A DNA stretch of 64,000 bases from positions 558,001 through 622,000 of the forward strand of contig JAEPQZ010000003.1 in assembly GCA_016758905.1 (NCBI GenBank), written 5' to 3'. Shown here one piece after another: positions 32,093 to 43,476 of this stretch. Position 1 is the stretch's first letter, and every line of letters starts with the position of its first letter. The notes under the pieces were generated by a model. It did no database searches and was not told the DNA's origin. It saw nothing but the letters and a program-made list of their open reading frames with translations. Source of the DNA: Umbelopsis isabellina. Taxonomy: Eukaryota > Mucoromycota > Umbelopsidomycetes > Umbelopsidales > Umbelopsidaceae. The position numbers were made by a program, and so were the translations under genes.

Positions 32093-33160
32093 TTAAGCAG
32101 CCTTGCTATCCAGTATACCATATATTTTTTCATATACTGTGAAAACAATACCTCCAGAGAACTGCCAGATGATTTGTTAGTGCTGTGATAACAATATCGA
32201 ATGGTGCCATATATGAACTTACAATTAATCGAGCCAGTCGTGGAGTAGTGCCTTTCCACAATGAGAAGATTCCATCCTGCTTGACCACCTTCAACAAGCA
32301 ATCCAAAGAGTTTTTATACAAGTTGCGGGCATCCAGTCCCTGCATTCTAGTTTTCACAACATCGAGTGGCATAGTAGAGTACACAGTTATAATTCCAGCT
32401 AGAGCGCCAATGCCAAAGGTATGTGTTGAAGGCAATGGTGCATCTCCTTGTCCTCTCCACTTCTGAGCTTGCGCCTTCAATGTCGAGTAAGAGGTGAATC
32501 TCACAGCACTATTAGCTCCTTGTCTCATCATCACTGGGAAAACTCCTCTATAGACACCTCCAAAACCCTCATTCTTAATAATGGTTGTGGTGCCGTGGAT
32601 TAAGCCGCGATATTGTGGGTTTGGACTGTTTCGATCGTGAATCAGTTTGGTTCTAGAGGTCGATTGTAAGATATTTGTGGCTACCAGCATATGATTTGTT
32701 ACATGTATGATACTAACTTGATTGTTTCTGATGGAGTAACCACAAGAACAGCTTCTGTCATACCTGCGCAAAGGCCGGCAAGCACATTTCGACTTCCAGT
32801 CAGCTTGCCGTCTTTGTCACGTAAAGCATCTGCTATTTTGTCGTAAGCGAGGAATCGAACACCTGCCTTAGCAGCGTTTCCAATCACCAACGCAGACATG
32901 CCGGTGTATATTGCTAGTACGCCGTGAGTTCGAATAGTTTTGACAAGACAGTCGATAGGACCGTTGAACCGAAGCTCGCCCGGTGATAGTTTGCCACCCG
33001 CTTGTAGCTGTAGGCGAGTTTTGACATACTCTGTGGGATATGTCGCTGCACCCTCAATGGCACCAGCAATTGTACCGGATACTAACGAGAATGTAGCATT
33101 CTTTTCTTTCTTTGCGCTCATTGTAGGGAGACGGCTAGCTGCAACAGTGGTGGGGTCCAA
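32093..33160 (-). CDS. CTP1: Mitochondrial tricarboxylate (citrate) carrier
   Basis: Three exons (33160-32718, 32652-32223, 32161-32093) give 313 residues, the usual size of an SLC25 carrier. It has three repeats with the Px[DE]xx[KR] signature (YPTEYVKTRLQ, TPSETIKTKLI, MPLDVVKTRMQ) and the C-terminal GGIVFTVYEKIY. The sequence pattern matches the citrate carrier Ctp1/SLC25A1, which exchanges mitochondrial citrate for malate or another tricarboxylate and supplies cytosolic acetyl-CoA. The Met of MSAKKEKN, 13 residues in, is an alternative start. It diverges from the isoleucyl-tRNA synthetase gene. Confidence 0.92.
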
Positions 33161-33517
33161 AGCTTTGGAAGATCTAATCTATATGCTATTTTGAAACTCA
33201 GACCATTGGCAGCTAATTATTCATTTTTATATGTGATTAAAAAGAAAGCTATGAAGAAAATCAAATAAGATTCAAGTAAAAAGTCCATACGTTCTGGTAT
33301 ATAATATAATAAACAGTTTTCATTTTTTGCTCTGATTCTTGAATATTTGCTCAAACAGCTCAGCAAAACAATACTTGGGTGACTTTCATTACGGTTGCAC
33401 ACCTTTCGCTGAGCAAAGTAAGTGAGCATAAGCCACAGTCAAGTGAGTCAAAAAATGTCAAAGTCAAAAAATTAAATAGACGAGAGATTTGGTGCACGCA
33501 AGGTCAACCTCTACACC
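33161..33517. promoter_or_regulatory. Shared intergenic promoter region, carrier/IleRS
   Basis: Divergent spacer of about 357 bp, AT-rich, no open frame. Confidence 0.45.
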
Positions 33518-36500
33518 ATGTCTTTGGAAGACGGTAAGCGGTGGTAAAAACAAACAGGCAAAATAATTATAGTGACTGACGATGCTCCTGTTTCTATGGA
33601 CGCCATAATTAGTTTCTGGACACTTCAAGTAAGTTATCCTCGACCACTTGGTAGATGTGTACTAGTAGATCAAATTGCTCATCATTATGCACAATGTTGC
33701 GCTTATCCCCACCACAGCTTTCCCAAAGAGGAAGAGAAAATTCTTGAATTCTGGAGGGAAATCGACGCCTTTCAGACTTCTCAAAAGCTTAATGCCGACA
33801 AGAAGCCATTTACTTTCTTTGATGGACCTCCATTCGCGACTGGCTTGCCCCATTACGGTCACTTGCTAGCTGGTACCATTAAGGTAATATTATGAGTGGT
33901 ATATGTTAGCATAAAAATTGAAAAAAATTCTGACGCCTCTAAAATGTAGGATATTGTTACCCGTTTCGCGCACAGCACTGGTCATAGTGTCGAGCGTCGC
34001 TTCGGTTGGGATACTCATGGTCTTCCCGTCGAATACGAGATTGACAAAAAGCTCAACATTAAGGGCAAGCAGGATGTTATGGATATGGGTATCGAAAAGT
34101 ACAACGCTGAATGTAGAGCTATTGTCATGAGATATGCATCGGAGTGGAGACGAACTGTTGAGCGTATGGCTCGTTGGATCGACTTCGACAATGATTATAA
34201 GACCTTGAACCCAACCTATATGGAGTCCGAATGGTGGGTGTTCAAGCAATTGTTCGAAAAGGGTCTTGTTTATCAAGGTCGCTTGGTAAGTGTAGTTCAT
34301 GTACAGCCATAATGAATGTTGACGGCGTGGTATTGATGGGCTTTATTAAGGTCATGCCTTACTCCACTGGTTGTATGACGCCACTGTCCAACTTTGAAGC
34401 AACTCAAAACTATAAGGATGTCAATGACCCAGCCAGTATGTATATGTCTACACAATCATTACGTTCTTGATGACATGCTGATCCCTTAAATATAGTTGTT
34501 ATTTCATTCCCATTGATCAGCGATCCTTCTGTACTTTTGTTGGCCTGGACCACAACTCCCTGGACTCTGCCTAGTAACCTTGCTTTGGCTGTTCACCCCG
34601 AATTTGAATATATCAAGATCAAGGATGAGTTGACTGGCAACACTTATGTTCTTATGGAAAAGCGTCTTGAGATCCTTTACAAGGACCCAAAGAAGGCCAA
34701 GTTTCAAATTCTTGAACGTTTCACCGGTAAGGACATGGAAGGATGGGAATATGTTCCCATCTTCAACTACTTTGTCGAGCAATTCAAGGGTCGTGGTTAC
34801 AAGGTGTTGTGCGATACTTATGTCACTGATGATTCCGGTACCGGTATCGTTCATAACTCTCCTGGATTTGGTGAGGACGATCAACGTGTCTGTCTTGCCA
34901 ACGGCGTGTGCTCTGCCGATGGTTTTATTCCTTGCCCAGTTGATGAGAAGGGCTGCTTCACTGATGAAGTCCCAGATTTCGCTGGACAATATGTCAAGGT
35001 AAGATTTGTACATACCTCCTGCAGGAAATTATTTGAAACTTTAGTAAACACCAATAACCTCAATAGGAAGCCGACAAGAATATTCAAAAGCATTTGAAGC
35101 AAGAGAAGCGTTTGATTGTTCAATCACAAATGATGCATAGTTATCCCTTCTGCTGGCGTTCCGATACTCCCCTTCTCTACAAGGCTGTACCATCTTGGTT
35201 CATTCGCGTCAAGCCATCTATTGACAAGCTTATGGCCAACAACAACAAGATGAGATGGTACATACACTTTTTAAGGAAATTAGTATTTATGAAAAATCGC
35301 ACTTGCTAATCACTCATAATTAGGGTTCCTTCCTTTGTTCAAGAGAAGCGTTTCGCCAACTGGATTGCCAACGCTCGTGATTGGAGTGTTTCACGTAACC
35401 GTTATTGGGGTACTCCCATGCCTTTGTGGGTCAGCGAAGATATGCAAGAGGTTGTTTGCATTGGCTCTGTTGCTGAGCTTGAAGAGTTGAGTGGTGTCAA
35501 GGGCATCACTGACCTACATCGTGAGAGCATTGACCACATCACCATTCCCTCCAAGACCGGCCGTGGCGTTCTCAAGCGTACCGAAGAGGTCTTTGATTGT
35601 TGGTTCGAATCTGGTTCCATGCCTTACGCTCAGCAACATTATCCGTTTGAGAACAAGGAGAAATTTGCTGGCAAATTCCCCGCCGATTTCATCTCTGAAG
35701 GTATTGATCAAACCCGTGGTTGGTTCTATACTCTTCTTGTCCTCTCTACACATTTGTTTGATGAGCCTCCTGCCAAGAACGTTATTGTCAGCGGCCTTGT
35801 CCTTGCTGCGTATGTATCCATTTCATCTGCTTTCAAAAAGTCTGAATAAGTATGACTGAAGTCGACTTCTTTACTGATCTGATTTTTCAATATAGCGATG
35901 GCAAAAAGATGTCCAAGCGTTTGAAGAACTATCCTGAGCCTGGCATTGTCATTGACAAATTTGGTGCTGACGCCTTGAGACTTTACTTGATCAACTCCCC
36001 TGTCGTCAGAGCTGAGACTCTCAAGTTCAAGGAAGAAGGTGTCAAGGAAATCATCGCCAGAGTTTTCTTGCCCTGGTACAACGCCTTCAAGTTCTTTGTT
36101 ACTCAAACTCACGTCTTGAAGCAGGTTCGTACTTGTTCTTTCTTATTGATGCCTTGCATATCATCATTTCTAACATATATATTCAGAACCTCGATTTCGA
36201 TTTCGTTTACAAGGCAAATGCCAAGAAATCCGAAAACGTCATGGATCGTTGGGTTCTTGCTTCATGCCAATCTCTTATCAAGTTTGTTAGAGAAGAGATG
36301 GGTGCATACCGCTTGTACACTGTTGTTCCAAGATTGTTGACCCTCATCGACACTCTTACAAACTGGTATGTCCGATTCAACCGCAAGAGATTGAAGGTAC
36401 GTTACTCTACAGCGCATAGGCAATGGTCAATAAGATACTAAAGAGTATATAGGGAGAAGAAGGCATTGAAGAAGCTGAGAAGGCCATGAACACTCTCTTC

Positions 36501-37701
36501 GAAGTTCTTTTCACTCTCTGCCGCACTATGGTAAGTTGGCTACTATGCATTTTTTCGATCTCACTTTGTGAAGCTTAACTAACGTTACTCATCAGGCTCC
36601 ATTCACACCATTCTTGACCGAGAACATGTACCAGGGATTGAAGAAATTCATCCCTCAAGGAGAGATTGCTACCGTCGATGACCGTTCCATTCACTTCTTG
36701 GACTTCCCCGAACCTCGTGAAGAATATTTTGATCCCGAGATTGAACGTGCCGTCGGTAGAATGCAAGCAGTCATTGATTTGGGTCGTAACATTCGTGAGA
36801 GAAACACCATCTCTCTCAAGGTAAGAGTACTCCCACTTGGCTCTGCTTTCTTCACTTACACCTTTAACACCGTGGTTTTGTCTAGACTCCATTGAAGGAG
36901 CTTGTCGTCATTCACCCCGATTCTCAATATCACGAAGACATCAAGGCTTTGGAGAAGTACATCTATGAAGAGTTGAACGTTCGCGACATTGTAGTAACAT
37001 CAGACGAGAATAAGTTTGGCATCAAGTACAAGTTGGAGGCTGATCTTAGAGCCCTTGGACAAAAGCTGAAGAAGGACGCACAAAAGGTCAAGAAGGCATT
37101 GCCAGAAGTGACCAACGAGGAAGCCAAGCAATTTGCCCAGACCAACGAGATCACCGTTGCTGGACACAGGCTCACTGATGAAGATCTTAAGGTATAGGTC
37201 TACCATTCATTCAGCTTTTGCCTATGCTCTCGTACTAATATCATGCAACTTCTCAAAGATCATTCGCTACTTCGATTCTGATGCTAGCGGTTATCAAACC
37301 AACTCGGATAAGAGTGTTTTGATTCTCCTCGATACCAAGCGTTATGAAGACTTGGAACAAGAGGGTCTTGCACGTGAAGTTATCAACCGTGTTCAACGCC
37401 TCCGAAAGAAGGCAAACCTTTTACCCACTGACAATGTCCTCATGTACTATCAATTCACCAAGGATGTTGGCGAAGCGTTGGAATCTGTCATCAAGACCCA
37501 AAACGATGTCATCGTCAAAGTGCTTAAGAAGCCTCTGTACAACGCTTCCGAGAAGAGTGAAAGTGGCGAAGTTTTGGCAGAAGAACAGCAGGAGGTAATG
37601 TATAGTTGAGTCAATAAGTTTCAAATCTATATCATACTAATTTAAATATTGCACAGGTCAATGGCTCAACGTTTAACCTCATCTTTGTGAAGAACTGGTA
37701 G
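33518..37701 (+). CDS. ILS1: Isoleucyl-tRNA synthetase, cytosolic
   Basis: Class Ia synthetase spread over at least a dozen exons. It has PHYGH (HIGH motif) in [16 protein letters not shown], the [11 protein letters not shown] editing-domain segment, [11 protein letters not shown], the KMSKR (KMSKS) loop in [16 protein letters not shown], and the anticodon-binding region through [15 protein letters not shown]. The C-terminal part is fungal/eukaryotic cytosolic type and ends FNLIFVKNW. It charges tRNA-Ile for cytosolic translation. The first exon is uncertain: ATG 33518 gives MSLED, while a Met at 33572 or 33596 in an open frame reaching [12 protein letters not shown] is also possible. I found no intron that joins the two without a frame conflict. 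Confidence 0.95.
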
Positions 37702-37790
37702 ATGGCGTATTCAGTATTTATTGAATGGGAGGTCATAGAAAAAATTACAATAAATGATTTATGATACAGTATCAGACTTGATTTCAATTA

Positions 37791-38836
37791 CTAAATCCGT
37801 TGCTGCATTTTACGGCGTCTATATGCTGGATCTATCACATCTTGTTCGTGTGTAAATGCTCTACTCAAAGGTGTTAATGATCTGTCATTTCACATTGCTT
37901 AAGACGTAGAAAAATCTTACGGAATTGGGGAATAGAGTTTAATTTGTCGTATATGGGTATCTCGTCCACCTTGATGAGTGCTCAGCACTGCAATTTGAAG
38001 TCGGAACACTCGTACAGGTTCTCTGCAATTACCAAGATTAACGCATGTCTGCTTGCGAACATCGTGTTCAAATAACATACCCGTCGTCGACACAAAGGTC
38101 AGCGTTTTTCCATCCGCTTTGATCATCACATTCTAACACGGTTATCTCCTACAGACGAAGTGTCAGAAGTCTAAAAATTTGTAATTCGTATGCCATTAAA
38201 TATGGATACCTGAAGATCTCTGTACGTAGTCCCGCCACGTATCGATATCTGCTTAGGAGTATAACTTTCATCTTGATTGAAGTCGACAAAGATTGAGACT
38301 TGCTGAAATACAAAAAAGTTAAGGGTCTCTATTTACAACCTTGGTACAATTGGCAGCTACGCACCTTAATTATAGTGGCTCGGTGGAAAAGTATGTTCAC
38401 AGAATGTGGAAAATGAGGCTGAGGGCAATCAGATCTAATAGACAATGTTAGATACATCTGCTAAACGCCATTTCTGCATAGTACCTGGAACTCACTGCCA
38501 ATATGTCAACGGGTTGTTGTCTCTGAGTTTCTCAACACCCCAATCGGGACGAAAGGAGGATACAGACCATATAGCATCTTCACCAATCTCTCTTCCTCCT
38601 GTTGTTCTTAGCGTTAAGTCTGGGTGCTGGTCCTCGTACACTTGAACTGCGTTTCGTGCATCCAGTGCCACCTTGTCGGCAGCACTCCGATCAACCGAAT
38701 CCTCAGCGCCATTCGTCTCTACAGTACTTGCATCTGAATTGATGTACCCTGAGACGTGGTGGAATTGAGTATCTTCTTCGGTAACAGGTAGATCAAAGTC
38801 GTTGGCGTTAGAGTCAAATTGATCAGAGCTCGACAT
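37791..38836 (-). CDS. APC10: Anaphase-promoting complex subunit 10 (DOC1)
   Basis: Six exons (38836-38496, 38434-38365, 38302-38210, 38148-38081, 38022-37921, 37881-37791) sum to 254 residues. After a ~75-residue acidic N-terminus comes the DOC jelly-roll: [80 protein letters not shown]. It helps the APC/C ubiquitin ligase hold D-box substrates. The C-terminus ends KMQQRI rather than the long IR-tail form of animals. It overlaps no neighbour and diverges from UTP11. Confidence 0.94.
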
Positions 38837-38992
38837 TCGCGCTCAACACGTCGGCACGTCCTGCGTTGTCCAAACGTGGGTTTAATGAGCAGTCACAGCT
38901 GTCGGTGAAGTTGGCAAAAACCGTCACAATTTTAGGCACTCTCTCGAAAAATTATCGAGTGGTCGATTCTCATTCTTTTATTTTCTTGAGCA
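38837..38992. promoter_or_regulatory. Divergent promoter, APC10/UTP11
   Basis: Only 156 bp separate the two start codons. An imperfect palindrome (ctcgaaaaattatcgag) lies at about 38943-38959. Confidence 0.45.
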
Positions 38993-40080
38993 ATGTCCAA
39001 TCTTCGTAACGTCGTTCAGAGACGCAATCACAAGGAAAGAGGTCAAATAGCCTCCAGACAGAGGCTTGGTCTCTTGGAAAAGAAGAAAGATTATCTTCTT
39101 CGTGCCAAGGATTTCCATTCCAAGGAAAAGCGACTCAAGGCACTTCGAGAGAAAGCAGCAGCAAGGAATCCCGATGAATTCTACTTTAAAATGATCAGCA
39201 GCAAAACAAAGGTATGGAGAGTAGTAACAGATAATTGGATCTTACTTTGTACATGCTAAATTTCTTTACAATACCAGGGTGGAGCACATATAGCAGAGCG
39301 TAACAAGGTCCTTCCTGGTGAAATGGTCAAAATGCTTAAATCGCAAGATAAAAACTATATTAGAACACAACGTGAAATAAGCAAAAAGAAGATGAATCGA
39401 TTACAAGAATCACTTCACTTTATAGACGATGGTGCTGTAGAAGAAGACGAATTAATGGGATTTTCTTCCGAAGATGAAGGTGAAGAAATTAAAGATGCAA
39501 AGCCAAAGAAGTCCAATCACATTGTGTTTGTGGATACCGAAGACGAAGGTAAGCAGAAGAGCATCTGGAATCAAATTTTGGAAACATATCATTCTAACGC
39601 TTCGATCAATGATAGTCAAATCATTCAACCCTGCCAAGCATCTCAATACCTTACCAGAACTTGTGAATCGAAAATTCAACCGACCTACAGTAGATACATT
39701 GAAAAAGCATGACATTATACATGCTCCTGAGAATGCAGGCGATGATAAGGTATGGCTACATACGACTACTTGAGAATGTTTGCAATCAGCTTCTAAATTT
39801 GCGCTTACATGACTTTTTGAATTATAGGAATTGAAGAAGGCTCGACAAATGAAGTACAAGGAATTAGTATCTCGTATTCAGAGAGAAGAGGATTTGTCAA
39901 AGGCAGAAAGAGAGTTGGAGCTTCAACGAGCCCTTGGCGTAAGTTATGTTTTGCTTTACATCATGTCCCATGTACTGTTACTGATTTTTGGTTAACCAGG
40001 CAAAGGGAAAGAAGAAGAAAGTTGGCGTTGACGCTAATGGTCTGCCAGTCTACAAGTGGAAAGCAGACCGCAAGAAATAG
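38993..40080 (+). CDS. UTP11: U3 snoRNP / SSU processome protein UTP11
   Basis: Five exons (38993-39211, 39278-39548, 39616-39749, 39828-39938, 40000-40080) give 271 residues. The start [18 protein letters not shown] and the downstream [22 protein letters not shown] and KKKMNRLQ are typical of Utp11. The tail is Lys-rich and ends [10 protein letters not shown]. Needed for 18S rRNA maturation in the nucleolus. Confidence 0.95.
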
Positions 40081-40287
40081 TTTGTTCATGTATATATACC
40101 GTAGCTCGCTTGTCATTTTACATCTTGCATTAATAACATTTCAATCTTTGATTTTACATTGGAAGAATTGCCTTTATACAATTGCTAATTTTACAGTCTG
40201 TTACTTTCAAAGTTATGATGTGGCGGTAAAAAGAGAGTACTGGGTTGATGTTGAATTATTGATGCCTACGAAAAAATGTGTATATGC

Positions 40288-41531
40288 TCAATGCTGTAGA
40301 TTTTTTTCAGATAGAGACTCGAGGAAGCTGTATTGTCTCGGTGAATCGGGATGACAATCATATCGAGGTGGAGGCGGCGGTGGTGGATGGTAGGCGACTA
40401 TCTTTGTGTGTTGTGATAGCTGCGCATTCATTGGCATGCTAAGGTAGTTCACATAAGCTGCTGAAGAACTGTAACTGTGCTGGCTATGGTGACCACTGCT
40501 TCGGTCCGCTTCCATTGTCTTTTTCCCAGTCATGTTATTGCTACACCGCGTTTCACTTTTGGGAGCTGATTGCCAATCTATATCTTCCTTATGCTTGTTC
40601 TCGTGTGGAGCAGGTATGGTATTTTTCTGAGATGATTTGGAGGCGCTTTTCAAACCATACTTAAAGGATATGGGAATTTCAGATCTATGTGCTAAAAAGT
40701 CATTTCTTTCCTGGGCCGACCGTCTTCCTCGTTTTTTGCGGTCTGCATCAACACACGTTTCTCCCTTTCCCAAACGTTGACAGCGGAGGCAGGGTCGGTC
40801 AGCATCGCAAGCTGAGAGTACATCCAGAATATTAGAAATAAATAAAAACAGCAGAGCACAGAGTGCGTCCATTACTTACCCATGTGAGCTGCCTTACAGG
40901 ACTTGCAAGCTCTGGGTACGTAAACTTGTTTTTGATTTGCAGGTTTTGTGACACGTTGAGTCTTCATAATTTTTGTGGAAAGTGTTGCGGCTTCTGTTTT
41001 CGTATCAAAGTAATCATGGTTTGCGCTGGAGGTCTTGGTGGCATAAGAGGCAGGTGAGTGTTGATTAGACATAGATTCATTGCTGGACATGATATCGTAA
41101 TGACTCTTTTCATATGTGGTCGGTAGAGGTATGTCCAAAGGTGTGTCACTGACGAAGTGTGCTTGTGTTAAGGACTATAAACATTAGATCTTTCGTATAA
41201 TTCATATCATCTAACACCGTATATGATTCACAATAAAACATACTTTGATCGGCTGCTGCATACCATTCAACTGATGAAAATCTGCAGTGGGTTTCTTCAA
41301 ACAGATCCCTTGTTCGGGTAAGGTCATAGAGAAATGATTGAAAGGCTGGAAAACATTCAATGCAGATCCTTGTGCTAGAAACATCCAACTTTCCATAGCT
41401 GCAGAATTTGTGTCATGGTCATTTGGCATGGTGTATAGATGCGTCAATGCTTTCTGCATATGCCGTGCTTTATATGCCTCGATATCGTGGTGAGAGAGTG
41501 GTATGACATAAGGATAAGGGAAAGGGTGCAT
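40288..41531 (-). CDS. Zn2Cys6 transcription factor, ERT1/RDS2-like DNA-binding domain
   Basis: Three exons (41531-41244, 41174-40880, 40811-40288) give 368 residues. The binuclear cluster is complete, with ACKSCKAAHMACDADRPC followed by LRCQRLGKGETC and then a basic linker DADRKKRGRR. Spacing and wording (RACKxCKxAHxACDxxRPCxRC) are close to the ERT1/RDS2/AcuK group that regulates gluconeogenesis and non-fermentable carbon use. The cluster sits mid-protein after a ~180-residue N-terminal region, and the C-terminus is Ser/His-rich with a poly-Pro run. No PAS domain is evident, unlike that group. The start is the ATG at 41531. Confidence 0.85.
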
Positions 41532-41952
41532 AAGAAGGGAAACCAACGTTGATTTGATTCAGATGCTGTTCGACTTATTAGGAATAAATTGATAATAACG
41601 TTCATAAAGTAAACTTTGTCCTGCACGTACGCGAAAATCTAGGAGTTAGTGCTACTATTCAACAATCGGGTCACACATATCTCTAACATTGGCACTCGCT
41701 AAGCGCTAGCAAATGAGTTCGGCTCGGAAAGACAAACAGAATAAAGTTGTGGAATGATGCGGCAGATGTGCGACCTGAAACCTAAAATAAATGCATTTGT
41801 CCATAACGGCTCAGCATCACGTATAGGCAAAACTTTGCTACCGCACATACTTATAAAAATTGAAGCAGAGGTTCTTCTAATATTAAACCGAATGCACGGA
41901 ATTTATGGCGATTGTAAATGGATATACAGTTTGCTTTGGGTCTATTGTTTCA

Positions 41953-43353
41953 CTAAAGATTCACAAGTCCTATGCGAACTTGTTGATCAAAAGAGACTGC
42001 AGCAAAAAGCCCTTGTTTGCTCGTGTTCCAATCAAATGAGACTATAGGGTGTTCAGTCTGCTTAGATTTAGTCACAGGTGTGGATAATGAACCATGTTTA
42101 TAAAGCGAAAGATGTCCCTCTCCACTTGCGGTCATGTAAAAGTTTGGCTGCGCTGGCACAGACATGACTTTCCAGATCGTAGTATTTAACTGGGCATGCA
42201 TAGTGTTAGGACTGTCCCAACGACATGTTCAATAGAATAAATAATGCTTACTTTTGCGTCGCTAATAGCTCCAGTATCTAAATTGATAATATGATATCCA
42301 CTCAATGTGCCTGCTATTAATAATTTCTCGGACTCTGTAGACTTAAAGTCTAGGGAGCACACCTATAAGAGCAAGGATAGATTATCAGCTCCAACACGCC
42401 AATAAAACATAATGCCGATTCAAATAACCAATTATATATGCCAATTAAGTATCATCAACTTACCCCAGAGCCAACATTAACTCCCCAAATATAGCCACTT
42501 GATCGATGATCGAAAATTTTGATATCACCATTGTCGTATCCAGTGGCAAACAGCCTACCCGAGATTTTGGAGTCTATAAAAAAACATCAGCTTCACATAA
42601 TCAATTCAAAATTTGACAAAAAATAACTTTCGAATCATATTTACCAAAAGAAACAGACCAAATATCCGCAGATTGGTTTTCTGGGGAAACCACAGTCATG
42701 GGCGATAATTCGGCTCTGACATCCCATAGTTTTATCCGTCCTTAGATACGACTATGGTTGAGCAAAATTCTTGGCAATATGATTTCAAGGTTTAACAATT
42801 ACCATCTCTTCCACCGGTCAGCAACGCAGACGACTGGCTCCCACAGTTGAGCGGCCCATAGCCGTCAATTGCATTAATTATCGAATCATGACCCTTGGTT
42901 GACGTGATGGGTAGCTCCAAACGTTCAGGGTCCCTGAATTAATAAAAATATTGCTGTCACTAAGAACATCTATCCAATATGCTCTCCAAATATCGACGCG
43001 ACAATACCATAATTGAAGTTTTCCATCAAAGTTACCCGTGGCCAAGTGACGTTCATGACCAGAGGCTGCTCCGAACGTCCCACAGCGAAATGTTGATCCG
43101 CTCTCCGTCTAATGATAAATCATCGACCGAGGTTATTAGACACTTAATTCACGGTTTCTTTTCTGACAATGTTACGGTATCGTACCTCATTAACAAGCAC
43201 TAGCTGCTTCCCTTCCATTTTGTACACAGAAACAACTCCAGCGCCTCTGTTACTAGCACCTATAGTGCATAGCCTAGCCGACTGAGGTATCCATTTAACG
43301 TCGTAAGCTGTTGAGGTTAATGCTTTCGAGATCAATGGAGTGATAGTTGGCAT
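41953..43353 (-). CDS. WDR92: WD-repeat protein WDR92 (monad/DNAAF10)
   Basis: Seven exons join in frame from ATG 43353. The order of motifs matches WDR92 throughout: AYDVKWIPQSARLCTIG, RCGTFGAASGHERHLATGNF, GHDSIINAIDG, LLTGGRDGRIKLWDVR, FATGYDNGDIKIFDHR, GVCSLDFKS, TTIWKVMSVPAQ, MTASGEGHLSLYK, PIVSFDWNTSKQGLFAAVSF. It is a seven-bladed propeller that works with the R2TP/prefoldin-like chaperone in assembling axonemal dyneins and probably other complexes. It diverges from UVSSA, 123 bp apart. Confidence 0.9.
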
Positions 43354-43476
43354 TGTACAGTACCGGCACCCAAGTGGTCAATGCTTTTTTTTGCGCCTTT
43401 ACTTGAACCCTCAGACGGAGTTATTATAATAATTTGGCCGAACTTGTCACAGGCGCAGTCGCTTCTTGATCAGCTC

